DNA from: Rhodobacteraceae bacterium LMO-JJ12
GTDB lineage: Bacteria; Pseudomonadota; Alphaproteobacteria; Rhodobacterales; Rhodobacteraceae
DNA: 64,000 nucleotides
Direction of reading: 5' to 3'
NCBI GenBank assembly: GCA_021555075.1
Contig: JAKGBX010000001.1
Location: 1,488,001 to 1,552,000, forward strand
Shown: one piece after another, positions 43,910 through 51,679 of the stretch
Layout: every line of letters begins with the position of its first letter
How positions within the stretch are numbered: position 1 is the first letter of the stretch
Translations under genes and position numbers: made by a program
The notes under the pieces: generated by a model
The model's database searches: none
What the model saw: only the letters and a program-made list of their open reading frames with translations
What the model was told of the DNA's origin: nothing

Positions 43910-45067
43910 TTAACGCCGAAAGGGGGCCGCCAGAGGGTCGAGCCGGGTGGAAAGATCGGCGAAATGCTCGATGCCGATCTGGCCCATGTTGGCTTCTAGG
44001 TCGCGGCGCAGCATGTCGGCCAGATGATCGGGGCCGCGCGCGCCAAGAGCGGCGAGGGCAAAATGCCAGGCACGCCCCAACATCACGAAATCAGCCCCGA
44101 GGGCGAGGGCGCGCAGGATGTCGAGCCCGCCTTCGACGCCGCTGTCGAAAATGATCGGCAGGTTGGTCGCGGCGCGCATGGCGGGCAGCATTTCTATTGT
44201 GCTGGGCGCGCCATCAAATTGCCGCCCGGCATGGTTGGAGAGCCAGATGCCGTCGATCCCTTGGTTTTCCAGCCCTTTGGCTTCGGCAGGGTTCATCACG
44301 CCTTTGAGCAGCAAGGGACCATCCCACAGGTCGCGCACGGCGCGGACATAGTCGAGATCGGGGGAGGTGCGCAGCAGGTAGCCGATGTGTTCGGTCGAGG
44401 GCAAGGCGCCGTGATCGTCGATATAGCTTTCGATGGTGCGCAGGCGCGGCATACCGTGCGGGCGCATTGCCATGGCCCAAGCGGGGCGCTGGGCGATCTG
44501 CCAGAGGATGCGCGGCGTGGTGCGGGGTGGATGGGTCAGCCCCGAGCGGGTCTGGCGTTCGCGCCGCGAGGCGACCGGCACGTCGACGGTGAGGGCAACT
44601 GTCTTGAACCCGGCGGTTTTGGCGCGTTTGAGGATGTCGCGCAGGATCTCGGGGTCTTTTGGCGGGTAGAGTTGAAACCAGCCGTGATTTCCCAGGACCG
44701 GCGCGACATGTTCGGGGGTCTGCGCCGCCACGGTAGAGAGGCAATAGGGAATGTCGAGGCGCGCGGCCGCGTTGGCCAGAAGGTATTCGGCATTGGGCCA
44801 GATCAGCCCGGACATGCCCACGGGGGCGATACCGAAGGGCAGGGGCAGATCGGAGCCGAAAAGCTTGACGCAAAGCGCAGGGGTCATTGGGCCGCGCAGG
44901 ATCTGAGGCATGAAGCGGACCTGGTCGAGCATTTGGCGGTTGCGCCGGAGGGTGGCTTCGCTGCCCGTGCCGCTATCAAGATATTCGAAGACGAAATGCG
45001 GGATGCGGCGGCGGGCGCGGGATTTCAGATCCGAGAATCCAGGGTATTTTGCGTGCAGGTCAACCAA
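43910..45067 (-). CDS. FMN-dependent alpha-hydroxy-acid oxidising protein
   Basis: A 385-residue (beta/alpha)8 flavoprotein of the LldD/glycolate oxidase family that oxidises L-2-hydroxy acids such as lactate. The N-terminus ARRRIPHFVFEYLDSG is typical. The active-site block reads SNHAGRQFD with His279 and Arg282; one glycine of the usual SNHGGRQ is Ala280. The start is TTG 45067, eight bases after GGGGGA, overlapping the end of the ZIP gene by eight bases; no ATG fits the family start. The true substrate is not determined, and lldD is only one option. Confidence 0.88.
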   Translation of the reverse strand: MVDLHAKYPGFSDLKSRARRRIPHFVFEYLDSGTGSEATLRRNRQMLDQVRFMPQILRGPMTPALCVKLFGSDLPLPFGIAPVGMSGLIWPNAEYLLANAAARLDIPYCLSTVAAQTPEHVAPVLGNHGWFQLYPPKDPEILRDILKRAKTAGFKTVALTVDVPVASRRERQTRSGLTHPPRTTPRILWQIAQRPAWAMAMRPHGMPRLRTIESYIDDHGALPSTEHIGYLLRTSPDLDYVRAVRDLWDGPLLLKGVMNPAEAKGLENQGIDGIWLSNHAGRQFDGAPSTIEMLPAMRAATNLPIIFDSGVEGGLDILRALALGADFVMLGRAWHFALAALGARGPDHLADMLRRDLEANMGQIGIEHFADLSTRLDPLAAPFRR

Positions 45068-45764
45068 GTATCAGATCCCCCGCCAGTCCGAGTGCCATGC
45101 CTGCGACCGCGCCAAGTGCGGGCAGCCATGCCTTTTGCAATTTGACCTGTGGCGCGATGTCTTCGAACATCAGGTAGAGAATTGCACCCGCTGCCAGAAG
45201 CATCATTGCGCCCAGCGTGGCAGGATGATCGGCGAGAAACACGTAGCCCAATACGGCGCCGATCGGCCCAAGCGCGGCAAGGGCGACGAATTCACGCAAA
45301 ACCCGGGGGCCGGACGCCTTGTTTCGGCTGGTTCTTTCACGATAAGCGTTGAACCCTTCGGGCAGGTTTTGCAGACCGATCAGCGCGGCAAGCAGCAGGG
45401 TGGCGCCGCTATCGACCGTATAAAGCGCGCCCAAGGCCATGATTTCAGGCAAGAAATCGGTGAGCATGGCGATGAATTGACCCGAAGAGTGGCCCCGTCG
45501 CGCGATCAACCCGTTCAGGCCCGCCATTGCAAGACCACCAGCCATGAGCCAGAGCGGCGCGCTCCACGGTGCGACCTTGGCAGAACCATCGGGAATGAGA
45601 ACGAAGGCAACAGCGGCCAGAAGCGCGCCGGCACCAAAGGCGATCACCGCATGGCGAAACTCTTCCTCCAGCCAGTTAGGTTGCAGGTTTTCGCGGCGTG
45701 CCAGAAGTGCTCCGAGAGGGATCATGCCTCCGGCAAGCGTCGCGAGGATCAAGACTTGAATCAT
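45060..45764 (-). CDS. ZIP-family metal transporter
   Basis: A 234-residue inner-membrane protein with about eight helices arranged as in ZIP transporters. The membrane motif LQNLPEGFNAYRE matches the TM4 HNxPEG signature, except that the usual His is Gln. The TM5 counterpart is also degenerate (YLMFEDIAPQ). Metal transport is therefore likely by family but its specificity is open. Its last codons overlap the start of the hydroxy-acid oxidase, so both are made from one transcript. It is divergent from uvrD. Confidence 0.78.
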   Translation of the reverse strand: MIQVLILATLAGGMIPLGALLARRENLQPNWLEEEFRHAVIAFGAGALLAAVAFVLIPDGSAKVAPWSAPLWLMAGGLAMAGLNGLIARRGHSSGQFIAMLTDFLPEIMALGALYTVDSGATLLLAALIGLQNLPEGFNAYRERTSRNKASGPRVLREFVALAALGPIGAVLGYVFLADHPATLGAMMLLAAGAILYLMFEDIAPQVKLQKAWLPALGAVAGMALGLAGDLILG

Positions 45765-45859
45765 GGCGTCAGGCTATCTGTTGGCAAAACGCACGCAAGA
45801 GGGAACAGAGGGCGAACAAAGACTTTCGCCCGCCGCGCAGGCGCGCTATCTTGCCGGGC

Positions 45860-48205
45860 ATGAGCAGTTTTGACGAATCCGAAGCCTTTGAAGGGGCATC
45901 GCTTTCGGCGCGCGCGATGGCGGCGCGTCCGAGGCCATATCTTGACGAGTTGAACCCGGCGCAGCGCGATGCGGTCGAGGCGTTGGACGGGCCGGTATTG
46001 ATGCTGGCCGGGGCCGGGACCGGCAAGACCAAGGCGTTAACCACGCGGATCGTGCATCTGCTGAACACTGGCCGCGCACGGCCCAACGAAATACTGGCGG
46101 TGACCTTTACCAACAAGGCCGCGCGCGAAATGAAAGAGCGGGTGGCGCGGATGCTGGGCCAGCCGGTTGAGGGGATGCCATGGCTGGGCACATTTCATGC
46201 GATTTGTGTCAAGCTTTTGCGTCGTCATGCCGAGTTGGTGGGGTTGAAGTCGAACTTTACCATTTTGGACACGGACGATCAGCTTCGGCTTTTGAAACAA
46301 CTGGTTAGCGCGAGCAACATTGACGATAAACGCTGGCCCGCGCGGATGCTGGCGGGGATCATCGACAATTGGAAGAACCGCGCATGGACACCCGAAACGG
46401 TGCCAGGGAGCGAGGCGGGGGCGTATAACAATCGCGGCACCGAGCTTTATGCGCAATACCAGGTGCGGCTGCGCGAGCTGAACGCGGTTGATTTCGGTGA
46501 TCTGCTGCTGCTTGTGGTGACTATTTTTCAGAAACACCCGGATGTTCTGGCGCAGTACCAGGGCTGGTTTCGTTATGTTCTGGTGGACGAATACCAAGAT
46601 ACAAACGTGGCGCAGTATTTATGGCTGAGGCTGTTGGCGGGCAAGCATAAGAATATCTGTTGCGTGGGCGATGACGATCAGTCGATCTATGGTTGGCGCG
46701 GCGCCGAGGTGGGTAATATCCTGCGGTTTGAAAAGGATTTTCCGGGCGCCAAGGTGGTGCGGTTGGAGCAGAATTACCGCTCAACCCCGCATATCCTTGC
46801 GGCGGCTGCAGGGGTGATCCGGGGCAATGAGAACCGGCTGGGCAAGGAGCTTTGGACCGAGGCCGAAGACGGTGAGAAGGTGCGGCTGATCGGGCATTGG
46901 GACGGCGAGGAAGAAGCGCGCTGGATCGGCGAGGAGATCGAGGCGATGCAGGGCGGCGCGCGCGGTATGCGCAAGATTTCATTGGATGAAATGGCGATTC
47001 TGGTGCGTGCATCGCACCAGATGCGGGCGTTTGAGGATCGGTTTCTGACGATTGGTCTGCCTTATCGCGTGATCGGCGGGCCGCGGTTTTACGAGCGCAT
47101 GGAGATCCGCGATGCGATGGCCTATTTCCGGCTGGTGGTGTCGCCGGATGATGATCTGGCGTTTGAGAGGATCGTCAATACGCCCAAACGGGGCTTGGGC
47201 GATGTGGCGCAAAAGAAGATCCAAGCGGCGGCGCGCAGCAATGGTGTCTCGCTGGTCGAAGGCGCGCGAATATTGCTTGAAACCAAGGGGTTGGGTGGTA
47301 AGGGCGCGATCGAGCTTGGGCGGTTGATCGAAGGGTTGGACCGTTGGGGTCGGATGGCGGGCAGCCCGGAGCTTTCTCATGTCGAGTTGGCCGAGATTAT
47401 CTTGGACGAGTCGGGCTATACGGGGCATTGGCAGAACGACAAGACGCCGGAAGCGCCGGGGCGGCTGGAGAACCTCAAGGAATTGGTCAAGGCGTTGGAA
47501 GCGTTTGAAAACCTTGGGAGATTTTTGGAGCATGTCAGCCTGATCATGGATAATGCGAGCGGGGATGAAGACGAAAAGGTCTCTATCATGACGCTGCATG
47601 CGGCCAAGGGGCTGGAGTTTCCCGCGGTGTTCTTACCAGGGTGGGAAGACGGGCTTTTCCCTTCGCAACGCTCGATGGATGAGAGTGGAATCAAAGGGTT
47701 AGAAGAAGAGCGGCGGTTGGCTTATGTGGGAATTACGCGGGCTGAGGAGATTTGCACGATCAGTTTTGCGGGCAACCGGTTGGTGTTTGGGCAGTGGCAG
47801 AGCGCGATGCCGTCGCGGTTTATTGATGAATTGCCCGAGGCACATGTCGATGTGCTGACCCCGCCGGGGCTTTATGGCGGGGGATATGGTGCGGCGGCAC
47901 CCAGAAGTGGCGGGATCGATGCCCGAGTGGCGGAGGCCAATGTATATAACTCTCCGGGGTGGAAGCGGATGCAGACCCGCATTCAGGATCGCCCGGTAAG
48001 TCAGCCGAAAGACAGCAGGAATCAGGTTATCGACCTGAAAGCCGTGTCGTCTCATACGGTGGGCGAACGGGTGTTTCACCAGAAGTTCGGCTATGGTGAG
48101 GTGCTGAGCATTGAGGGTGACAAGTTGGAAATTGCCTTTGAAAAGGCCGGCACCAAGAAGGTGATCGCCAAATTTATCTCCGGCGCAGACGACATCCCGT
48201 TTTAA
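45860..48205 (+). CDS. uvrD: UvrD/PcrA-type DNA helicase
   Basis: A 781-residue superfamily 1A 3'-5' helicase for nucleotide excision and mismatch repair. The Walker A motif AGAGTGKT is at 50-57, motif II reads VDEYQDTN, motif III GDDDQSIYGWRGA, and the late motifs VSIMTLHAAKGLEFP and EERRLAYVGITRA are present. A Tudor-like C-terminal end (VGERVFHQKFGYGEVLSIEGDKL) suits RNA polymerase binding, as in PcrA. ATG 45860 gives the family start; the frame stays open 54 codons upstream. Note the acidic N-terminal leader before the helicase core. Confidence 0.96.
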   Translation: MSSFDESEAFEGASLSARAMAARPRPYLDELNPAQRDAVEALDGPVLMLAGAGTGKTKALTTRIVHLLNTGRARPNEILAVTFTNKAAREMKERVARMLGQPVEGMPWLGTFHAICVKLLRRHAELVGLKSNFTILDTDDQLRLLKQLVSASNIDDKRWPARMLAGIIDNWKNRAWTPETVPGSEAGAYNNRGTELYAQYQVRLRELNAVDFGDLLLLVVTIFQKHPDVLAQYQGWFRYVLVDEYQDTNVAQYLWLRLLAGKHKNICCVGDDDQSIYGWRGAEVGNILRFEKDFPGAKVVRLEQNYRSTPHILAAAAGVIRGNENRLGKELWTEAEDGEKVRLIGHWDGEEEARWIGEEIEAMQGGARGMRKISLDEMAILVRASHQMRAFEDRFLTIGLPYRVIGGPRFYERMEIRDAMAYFRLVVSPDDDLAFERIVNTPKRGLGDVAQKKIQAAARSNGVSLVEGARILLETKGLGGKGAIELGRLIEGLDRWGRMAGSPELSHVELAEIILDESGYTGHWQNDKTPEAPGRLENLKELVKALEAFENLGRFLEHVSLIMDNASGDEDEKVSIMTLHAAKGLEFPAVFLPGWEDGLFPSQRSMDESGIKGLEEERRLAYVGITRAEEICTISFAGNRLVFGQWQSAMPSRFIDELPEAHVDVLTPPGLYGGGYGAAAPRSGGIDARVAEANVYNSPGWKRMQTRIQDRPVSQPKDSRNQVIDLKAVSSHTVGERVFHQKFGYGEVLSIEGDKLEIAFEKAGTKKVIAKFISGADDIPF

Positions 48206-48222
48206 GCAATTGGTAAGCAGGT

Positions 48223-48329
48223 GTTAACGGCGCATTTGGCGCGAAAAGCGGGGGTGACTCGCGGCTGCCACCCGGCTGCCCTCTGGCTGCCGGTGAAGCG
48301 GGGCAGAGGCGGGGTGAAAAAGGGTTAAC
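48223..48329. repeat. Dispersed intergenic repeat, copy 1
   Basis: After uvrD lies a patterned stretch: GTTAACGGC, a GCGC/AAAA-rich part, GGGGGTGA, then three GGCTGCC heptamers about 12 bases apart, ending at GGTTAAC. A second copy with the same order lies at 61756-61868. No open frame of note is inside either copy. Confidence 0.55.
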
Positions 48330-48360
48330 CGGGCGTGCGCGCATTAGAGGGCGTTAAAGC

Positions 48361-48924
48361 CTAGGCCGATTTGCGCGCCAGCATGGTTGCAAACTGAAGC
48401 TGTGCCCCGTTGTGCATGGTGCCAAGGTCTTCGTTGTATTTGAGCATTTCCCAGCCCTGATAGATTGTGCTGAGCTGACCCTCACCCAGGGTGAACGGAA
48501 AGCCGACCGGGCAGGGATTTGCATCGGTATCCATCGCACAAACGATCAGATTATGGCCGCCGGGCAGGGTATGTTCTTGCATGTCGGCGAGAACGGCCCC
48601 GACCCGACCGGGGTCAAGAAACATCAGGGTCACGGTACAGGTAATGAATCCGTAGTCGGCATCCAATTCGGCCTTGTTGATATCATAGACGCGTGGATCA
48701 ATGTTGTTGATGTCTTCTTGCGCGACAATGGATTGCAGCATTTGAAGGGCATTGGTGTTGTTGTCCACTGCGGTGACATCAAAACCCAGCTGGCCCAGAT
48801 GCAGGGCATTGCGGCCATTGGAGCACCCCATGTCGAGTGTCTTGCACGGTGCAATATGCTGGCCGGCGTTGACCACCTCGCTATGCGGCGGGGTGATGCC
48901 GTAGCGGCTGTTCAGGTCTGTCAT
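48361..48924 (-). CDS. tehB: TehB-like SAM-dependent methyltransferase
   Basis: A 187-residue class I methyltransferase closely resembling TehB of E. coli, which detoxifies tellurite by methylation. SAM motif I reads LDMGCSNGRNA at 30-40. The TVTLMFLDP, PGGHNLIVCAMDT, PCPVGFPFTLGEGQL and WEMLKYNEDLG blocks follow the TehB order through to the C-terminal FATMLARK. No tehA exporter gene is adjacent. Its natural role may be methylation of another oxyanion or thiol. Confidence 0.9.
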   Translation of the reverse strand: MTDLNSRYGITPPHSEVVNAGQHIAPCKTLDMGCSNGRNALHLGQLGFDVTAVDNNTNALQMLQSIVAQEDINNIDPRVYDINKAELDADYGFITCTVTLMFLDPGRVGAVLADMQEHTLPGGHNLIVCAMDTDANPCPVGFPFTLGEGQLSTIYQGWEMLKYNEDLGTMHNGAQLQFATMLARKSA

Positions 48925-49252
48925 TTTGATCTCCGGTATGGGTGGGCTGCTATCGGTTTCTTGGAAAGAAAGATAATCCGACTTGTGAATACCTATTTAG
49001 GGCCATAACAGCAACCCCAAGGTCAACTCTTACACGTGCATTTGTGGAATGGCCGATTGGTTGCCAGGTCTTCGGTGGCACGCGTTCTGATCAAAAACCA
49101 AGCAGGAATTGAAGATTTTAGCCACGCTTGCGCGCCTCGACATTCGAGCGCCTCGCCGCATCCGCCGCCTTGGGCTCGAATCAGACCTTTGTTGGGGCGG
49201 CCCGCTCCGGTGTGGAAGTGATTCCGGCATTCGCAGCGCGATGCGCAAAGAG
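48925..49252. other. Intergenic region upstream of tehB
   Basis: About 328 bases without a supported gene. The tehB promoter should lie near 48950-49010, which is AT-richer. A short inverted repeat CTCGA-CAT-TCGAG lies near 49140. Frames that run through here into 49533 overlap the hairpin array and do not look like protein genes. Confidence 0.4.
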
Positions 49253-49334
49253 CAAAAAAAACGGCGGCGCTCTGGGAGGAGAGGCGCCGCCGTTAAAAAA
49301 TTGCCGAAATCGGGAGGAGGAGTGACCCCGGCAA
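49253..49334 (-). ncRNA. CcsR-like small RNA, unit 4 with terminator
   Basis: The last hairpin pair of the array. The first hairpin (49301-49334) closes with TTGCCG/CGGCAA and shows a CTCCTCCTCCC loop. The second (49261-49293) is a perfect 10-bp ACGGCGGCGC/GCGCCGCCGT stem with a CTCTCCTCCC loop, followed on the minus strand by eight T residues. It is therefore the terminator of the whole ccaF1-ccsR transcript. Confidence 0.85.
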
Positions 49335-49350
49335 ATTCTTTGGTCTTAGC

Positions 49351-49427
49351 GACAGTGGCACCCAGGGAGGAGGAGAGGGAACCACCGTCATTCACTATGC
49401 CGAAATCGGGAGGAGGTGACCCCGGCA
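49351..49427 (-). ncRNA. CcsR-like small RNA, unit 3
   Basis: Two hairpins. The first (49398-49427) closes with TGCCG/CGGCA and exposes CACCTCCTCCC. The second (49351-49389) has an imperfect GAC-GTGG-CC/GG-CCAC-GTC stem with a TCTCCTCCTCCC loop. The two-hairpin design and the anti-Shine-Dalgarno loops match CcsR RNAs. Confidence 0.85.
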
Positions 49428-49446
49428 CAATCTCGTTTTGGTTAGT

Positions 49447-49523
49447 GACGGCGGCATCCAGGGAGGAGGAGAGGATGCCGCCGTCTCTTGCAATGCCGAG
49501 ATCGGGAGGAGGTGACCCCGGCA
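49447..49523 (-). ncRNA. CcsR-like small RNA, unit 2
   Basis: The first hairpin (49494-49523) has the TGCCG/CGGCA closing stem and a CACCTCCTCCC loop. The second (49447-49485) is a perfect 13-bp stem, GACGGCGGCATCC with GGATGCCGCCGTC, with a TCTCCTCCTCCCT loop. The repeat distance to units 1 and 3 is about 95 bases. Confidence 0.87.
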
Positions 49524-49540
49524 CATTCTTCAAATTTTGC

Positions 49541-49617
49541 GGCGGCGGAACCTAGGGAGGAGGAGCGGTTCCGCCGCCATGTAACAGATGACCCAGGGAG
49601 GAGGAGAGGGGCACCTG
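49541..49617 (-). ncRNA. CcsR-like small RNA, unit 1
   Basis: The first unit after the DUF1127 stop. Hairpin one (49585-49617) has a CAGGTG/CATCTG outer and CCC/GGG inner stem; hairpin two (49541-49578) is a perfect 12-bp GGCGGCGGAACC/GGTTCCGCCGCC stem. Both loops carry CTCCTCCTCCC. Known CcsR RNAs are cut from the ccaF1 transcript and act in oxidative stress and C1 metabolism. Confidence 0.87.
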
Positions 49618-49631
49618 ATTCGTGAAACTGT

Positions 49632-49853
49632 TTAGCGCGTGCCGTAGACCGCCTCGTAGGCGGCGGCGCGCAGGTTGTAGGGCGACAGGCCGAGATCTGT
49701 CATCTCGCGCGATGACAAGGTGGCTAGTTCGGCACAGGTCTTGCGGTAGAGGCGATATTTGGCGAAACGCTCGGCCAAGGACGAAAACGCCGGAGCGAAG
49801 GCGGCTGCGCCTTTTGCCATCGCCATTGTCTTTGTGCTATCTGCGTATGCCAT
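49632..49853 (-). CDS. ccaF1: DUF1127 protein, CcaF1 homologue
   Basis: A 73-residue basic protein with a C-terminal DUF1127 motif (RYLYRKTCAELATLSSREMTDLGLSP-like, residues about 33-58, with ELATLS and DLGLS conserved). In Rhodobacter sphaeroides the matching protein CcaF1 (RSP_6037) binds RNA and influences maturation of the CcsR RNAs encoded after it. The same order is seen here: gene, then four CcsR units 15 bases beyond the stop. The ATG at 49853 has AGGAAGAG upstream. Identity as CcaF1 rests on this context. Confidence 0.88.
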   Translation of the reverse strand: MAYADSTKTMAMAKGAAAFAPAFSSLAERFAKYRLYRKTCAELATLSSREMTDLGLSPYNLRAAAYEAVYGTR

Positions 49854-49908
49854 CGGTCTCTTCCTTTTGGGCGATCCGCCCGATCCGTGTTTCTGTCTTG
49901 TGAACTAC

Positions 49909-49937
49909 ATATAGACAAATGCTGCAGGTGCGAAAAG
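49909..49937 (-). promoter_or_regulatory. Possible RpoH-type promoter of ccaF1-ccsR
   Basis: On the minus strand CTTTTC and CTATAT are spaced by exactly 17 bp, 56 bases before the ccaF1 start. Heat-shock sigma factors of Rhodobacterales prefer CTTG-like and CTATAT-like boxes, and ccaF1-ccsR depends on RpoHI/RpoHII in R. sphaeroides. The -10 fits well, the -35 only at CTT. Confidence 0.5.
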
Positions 49938-49949
49938 GCTTAGGACAGC

Positions 49950-49968
49950 AATGCTGCCATGCAGCATT
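49950..49968. repeat. Palindrome upstream of ccaF1
   Basis: AATGCTGC-CAT-GCAGCATT is an 8-bp inverted repeat with a 3-bp spacer, 13 bp upstream of the putative -35 box. The half-site ATGCTGCA recurs at 49919-49926 inside the promoter spacer. It may be a regulator site for ccaF1 or for the divergent mrp gene. Confidence 0.45.
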
Positions 49969-50163
49969 TGCATACGTGACGCTGGGGAAAGTTTAATCTA
50001 AACGGGTATTTACGATGCGTAATAAAGGTAAGGTCGTCGTGATATAGTGAGATGTTTGGCGGGTGGGGTGCGACACTAATAGGCATTAACAATACCCATT
50101 AGATCTTGAACTCTGCTGAAAAACCAACAGGGTCATTGCAAGCAGAAATTGGAGACGGACATT

Positions 50164-51234
50164 ATGGCACTTACACGTGAAAGCATATTGGAGGAGTTGG
50201 GCCGAATCCAGCTTTCCGACGGCGAAACGCTGACCTCGCGCGGGATGGTCAAGGCGCTGTCGATTGATGAGGGGCAAGTCAAGTTCGTCATCGAAGCGGC
50301 CACACCGGAAGAAGCGCAAAAGATGGGGCCGGTGCGTGACGCCGCGCAAAACCTTATTAGTCTGCTGGATGGAGTTGCGGGGGTTAGCGTCGTGCTGACC
50401 GCGCATGGACCGTCAGAAAAGCCGGCGGCGCCTGATCTTAAGGTGGGGCGCCATCCGAGCGGGCAGAAGGGCAAGATTGCAATTCCGGGTGTGAAGCGGA
50501 TCATCGCGATTGGTTCGGGCAAGGGGGGCGTGGGCAAATCGACCGTGTCGGTCAACCTTGCGGTCGCCTTGGCACGGCAAGGCAAGAAGGTGGGGTTGCT
50601 TGATGCCGATATATATGGGCCGAGCCAGCCGCGTATGTTGGGGATCGCCGAACGCGCACGCGCGGGCGAGGATGGCAAGCTGCATGCGCCCGAGGCCTTT
50701 GGCATTCGCATGATGTCAATCGGGCTTATGGTGGAAGAGGGGCAGGCCGTGGTCTGGCGTGGGCCGATGCTGATCGGGGCGCTGGAGCAGTTTCTCTCGG
50801 ATGTGTCCTGGGGCGAGTTGGATGTCTTGATTGTCGATCTGCCGCCGGGGACGGGGGATGTGTTGCTGAGCCTCGCGCAGAAAACCACGCTGGATGGTGC
50901 GATCATGGTGAGCACGCCGCAGGATGTGGCGTTGATTGATGCGCGCAAGGGGATCGACATGCTCAACAAGCTGAAGGTGCCGATTGTCGGGCTGATCGAG
51001 AATATGAGCACGTATGTTTGCCCGAAATGCGGCCATGAGGAACATATCTTTGGCCATGGCGGCATGGCGGACGAGGCTGCGAAGCTTGGGGTGCCTTTGT
51101 TGGCGCAGTTGCCGATTGATCTGCAAACACGGCTGGGGGGCGACGAGGGCCGCCCCGTGGCGGCAGGGGCCGGCACGATGGCCGATGCCTATGCAAGGCT
51201 GGCGCGGGAAATGATTTCGCGCGGCACACTCTGA
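50164..51234 (+). CDS. mrp: Mrp/ApbC iron-sulfur carrier P-loop ATPase
   Basis: A 356-residue Mrp/NBP35 protein that carries Fe-S clusters to apo-proteins. An N-terminal MIP18-like domain (about 1-85) precedes the deviant Walker A motif GKGGVGKST at 119-127. The Walker B region DLPPGTGD and the cluster-ligand pair Cys286 and Cys289 (CPKCG) follow. ATG 50164 lies nine bases after GGAG; a TTG at 50149 in frame is not needed. It is the last gene before the mraZ leader. Confidence 0.95.
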   Translation: MALTRESILEELGRIQLSDGETLTSRGMVKALSIDEGQVKFVIEAATPEEAQKMGPVRDAAQNLISLLDGVAGVSVVLTAHGPSEKPAAPDLKVGRHPSGQKGKIAIPGVKRIIAIGSGKGGVGKSTVSVNLAVALARQGKKVGLLDADIYGPSQPRMLGIAERARAGEDGKLHAPEAFGIRMMSIGLMVEEGQAVVWRGPMLIGALEQFLSDVSWGELDVLIVDLPPGTGDVLLSLAQKTTLDGAIMVSTPQDVALIDARKGIDMLNKLKVPIVGLIENMSTYVCPKCGHEEHIFGHGGMADEAAKLGVPLLAQLPIDLQTRLGGDEGRPVAAGAGTMADAYARLAREMISRGTL

Positions 51235-51283
51235 GCAGAGCCGCAGGCGGCGGGGTGCGCTAGGGGCGCACCCGGCGCGCCTA

Positions 51284-51320
51284 TGGGACTTCATGGGACA
51301 GCGCGCGGGACTTTATGGGA
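51284..51320. repeat. TGGGA repeats, possible MraZ-binding boxes
   Basis: TGGGA occurs at 51284, 51294 and 51316 and CGGGA at 51306. Each member of the two pairs is separated by exactly five bases (period 10). E. coli MraZ binds direct TGGGN repeats with five-base spacers upstream of its own operon. A related pair CGGGA-N5-GGGGA lies at 51462-51476. Confidence 0.45.
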
Positions 51321-51679
51321 CCGACGTCGGCCATGCGCCCGAATTTCGAATCAAATCATGAAAACTTGCCGAGATTTGGTGTGAATCGCCGTTGATTCGG
51401 ATGATTCCGGGTCTGCTTGCCGAGGTTTTCGGCTGCGTTTCAGTCATGTCGAGGAATTCTTCGGGAAATTGGGGGAATTTTTTGTATGCCCCAGGTTTTA
51501 CTACATCTTGTGTGTATATCCCGTATCTTCCGCTAGGTTAGGTGATTGGCGAGCTGTTTTTCCTGCTATATGTTGTTTCTCAGGGGCCTCGAAAACAAGA
51601 TGATGTGCCGGTTGCCCGTAAAAAACAGTTGATTACCATTAATTCCCATGTCATCCCTGTAATCACGATGAAGACGAGA

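Noticed and set aside
49030-49533. A 167-codon minus-strand frame and a 148-codon plus-strand frame over the hairpin array
   Set aside because: Their translations are just repeats of the hairpin units (for example SPPPDFGI). The stems and constant loops are explained as CcsR RNAs.
49253-49617. CRISPR-like array
   Set aside because: The repeated elements are short loops inside hairpins of differing stem sequence. There are no constant 24-40 bp repeats with unique spacers and no cas genes.
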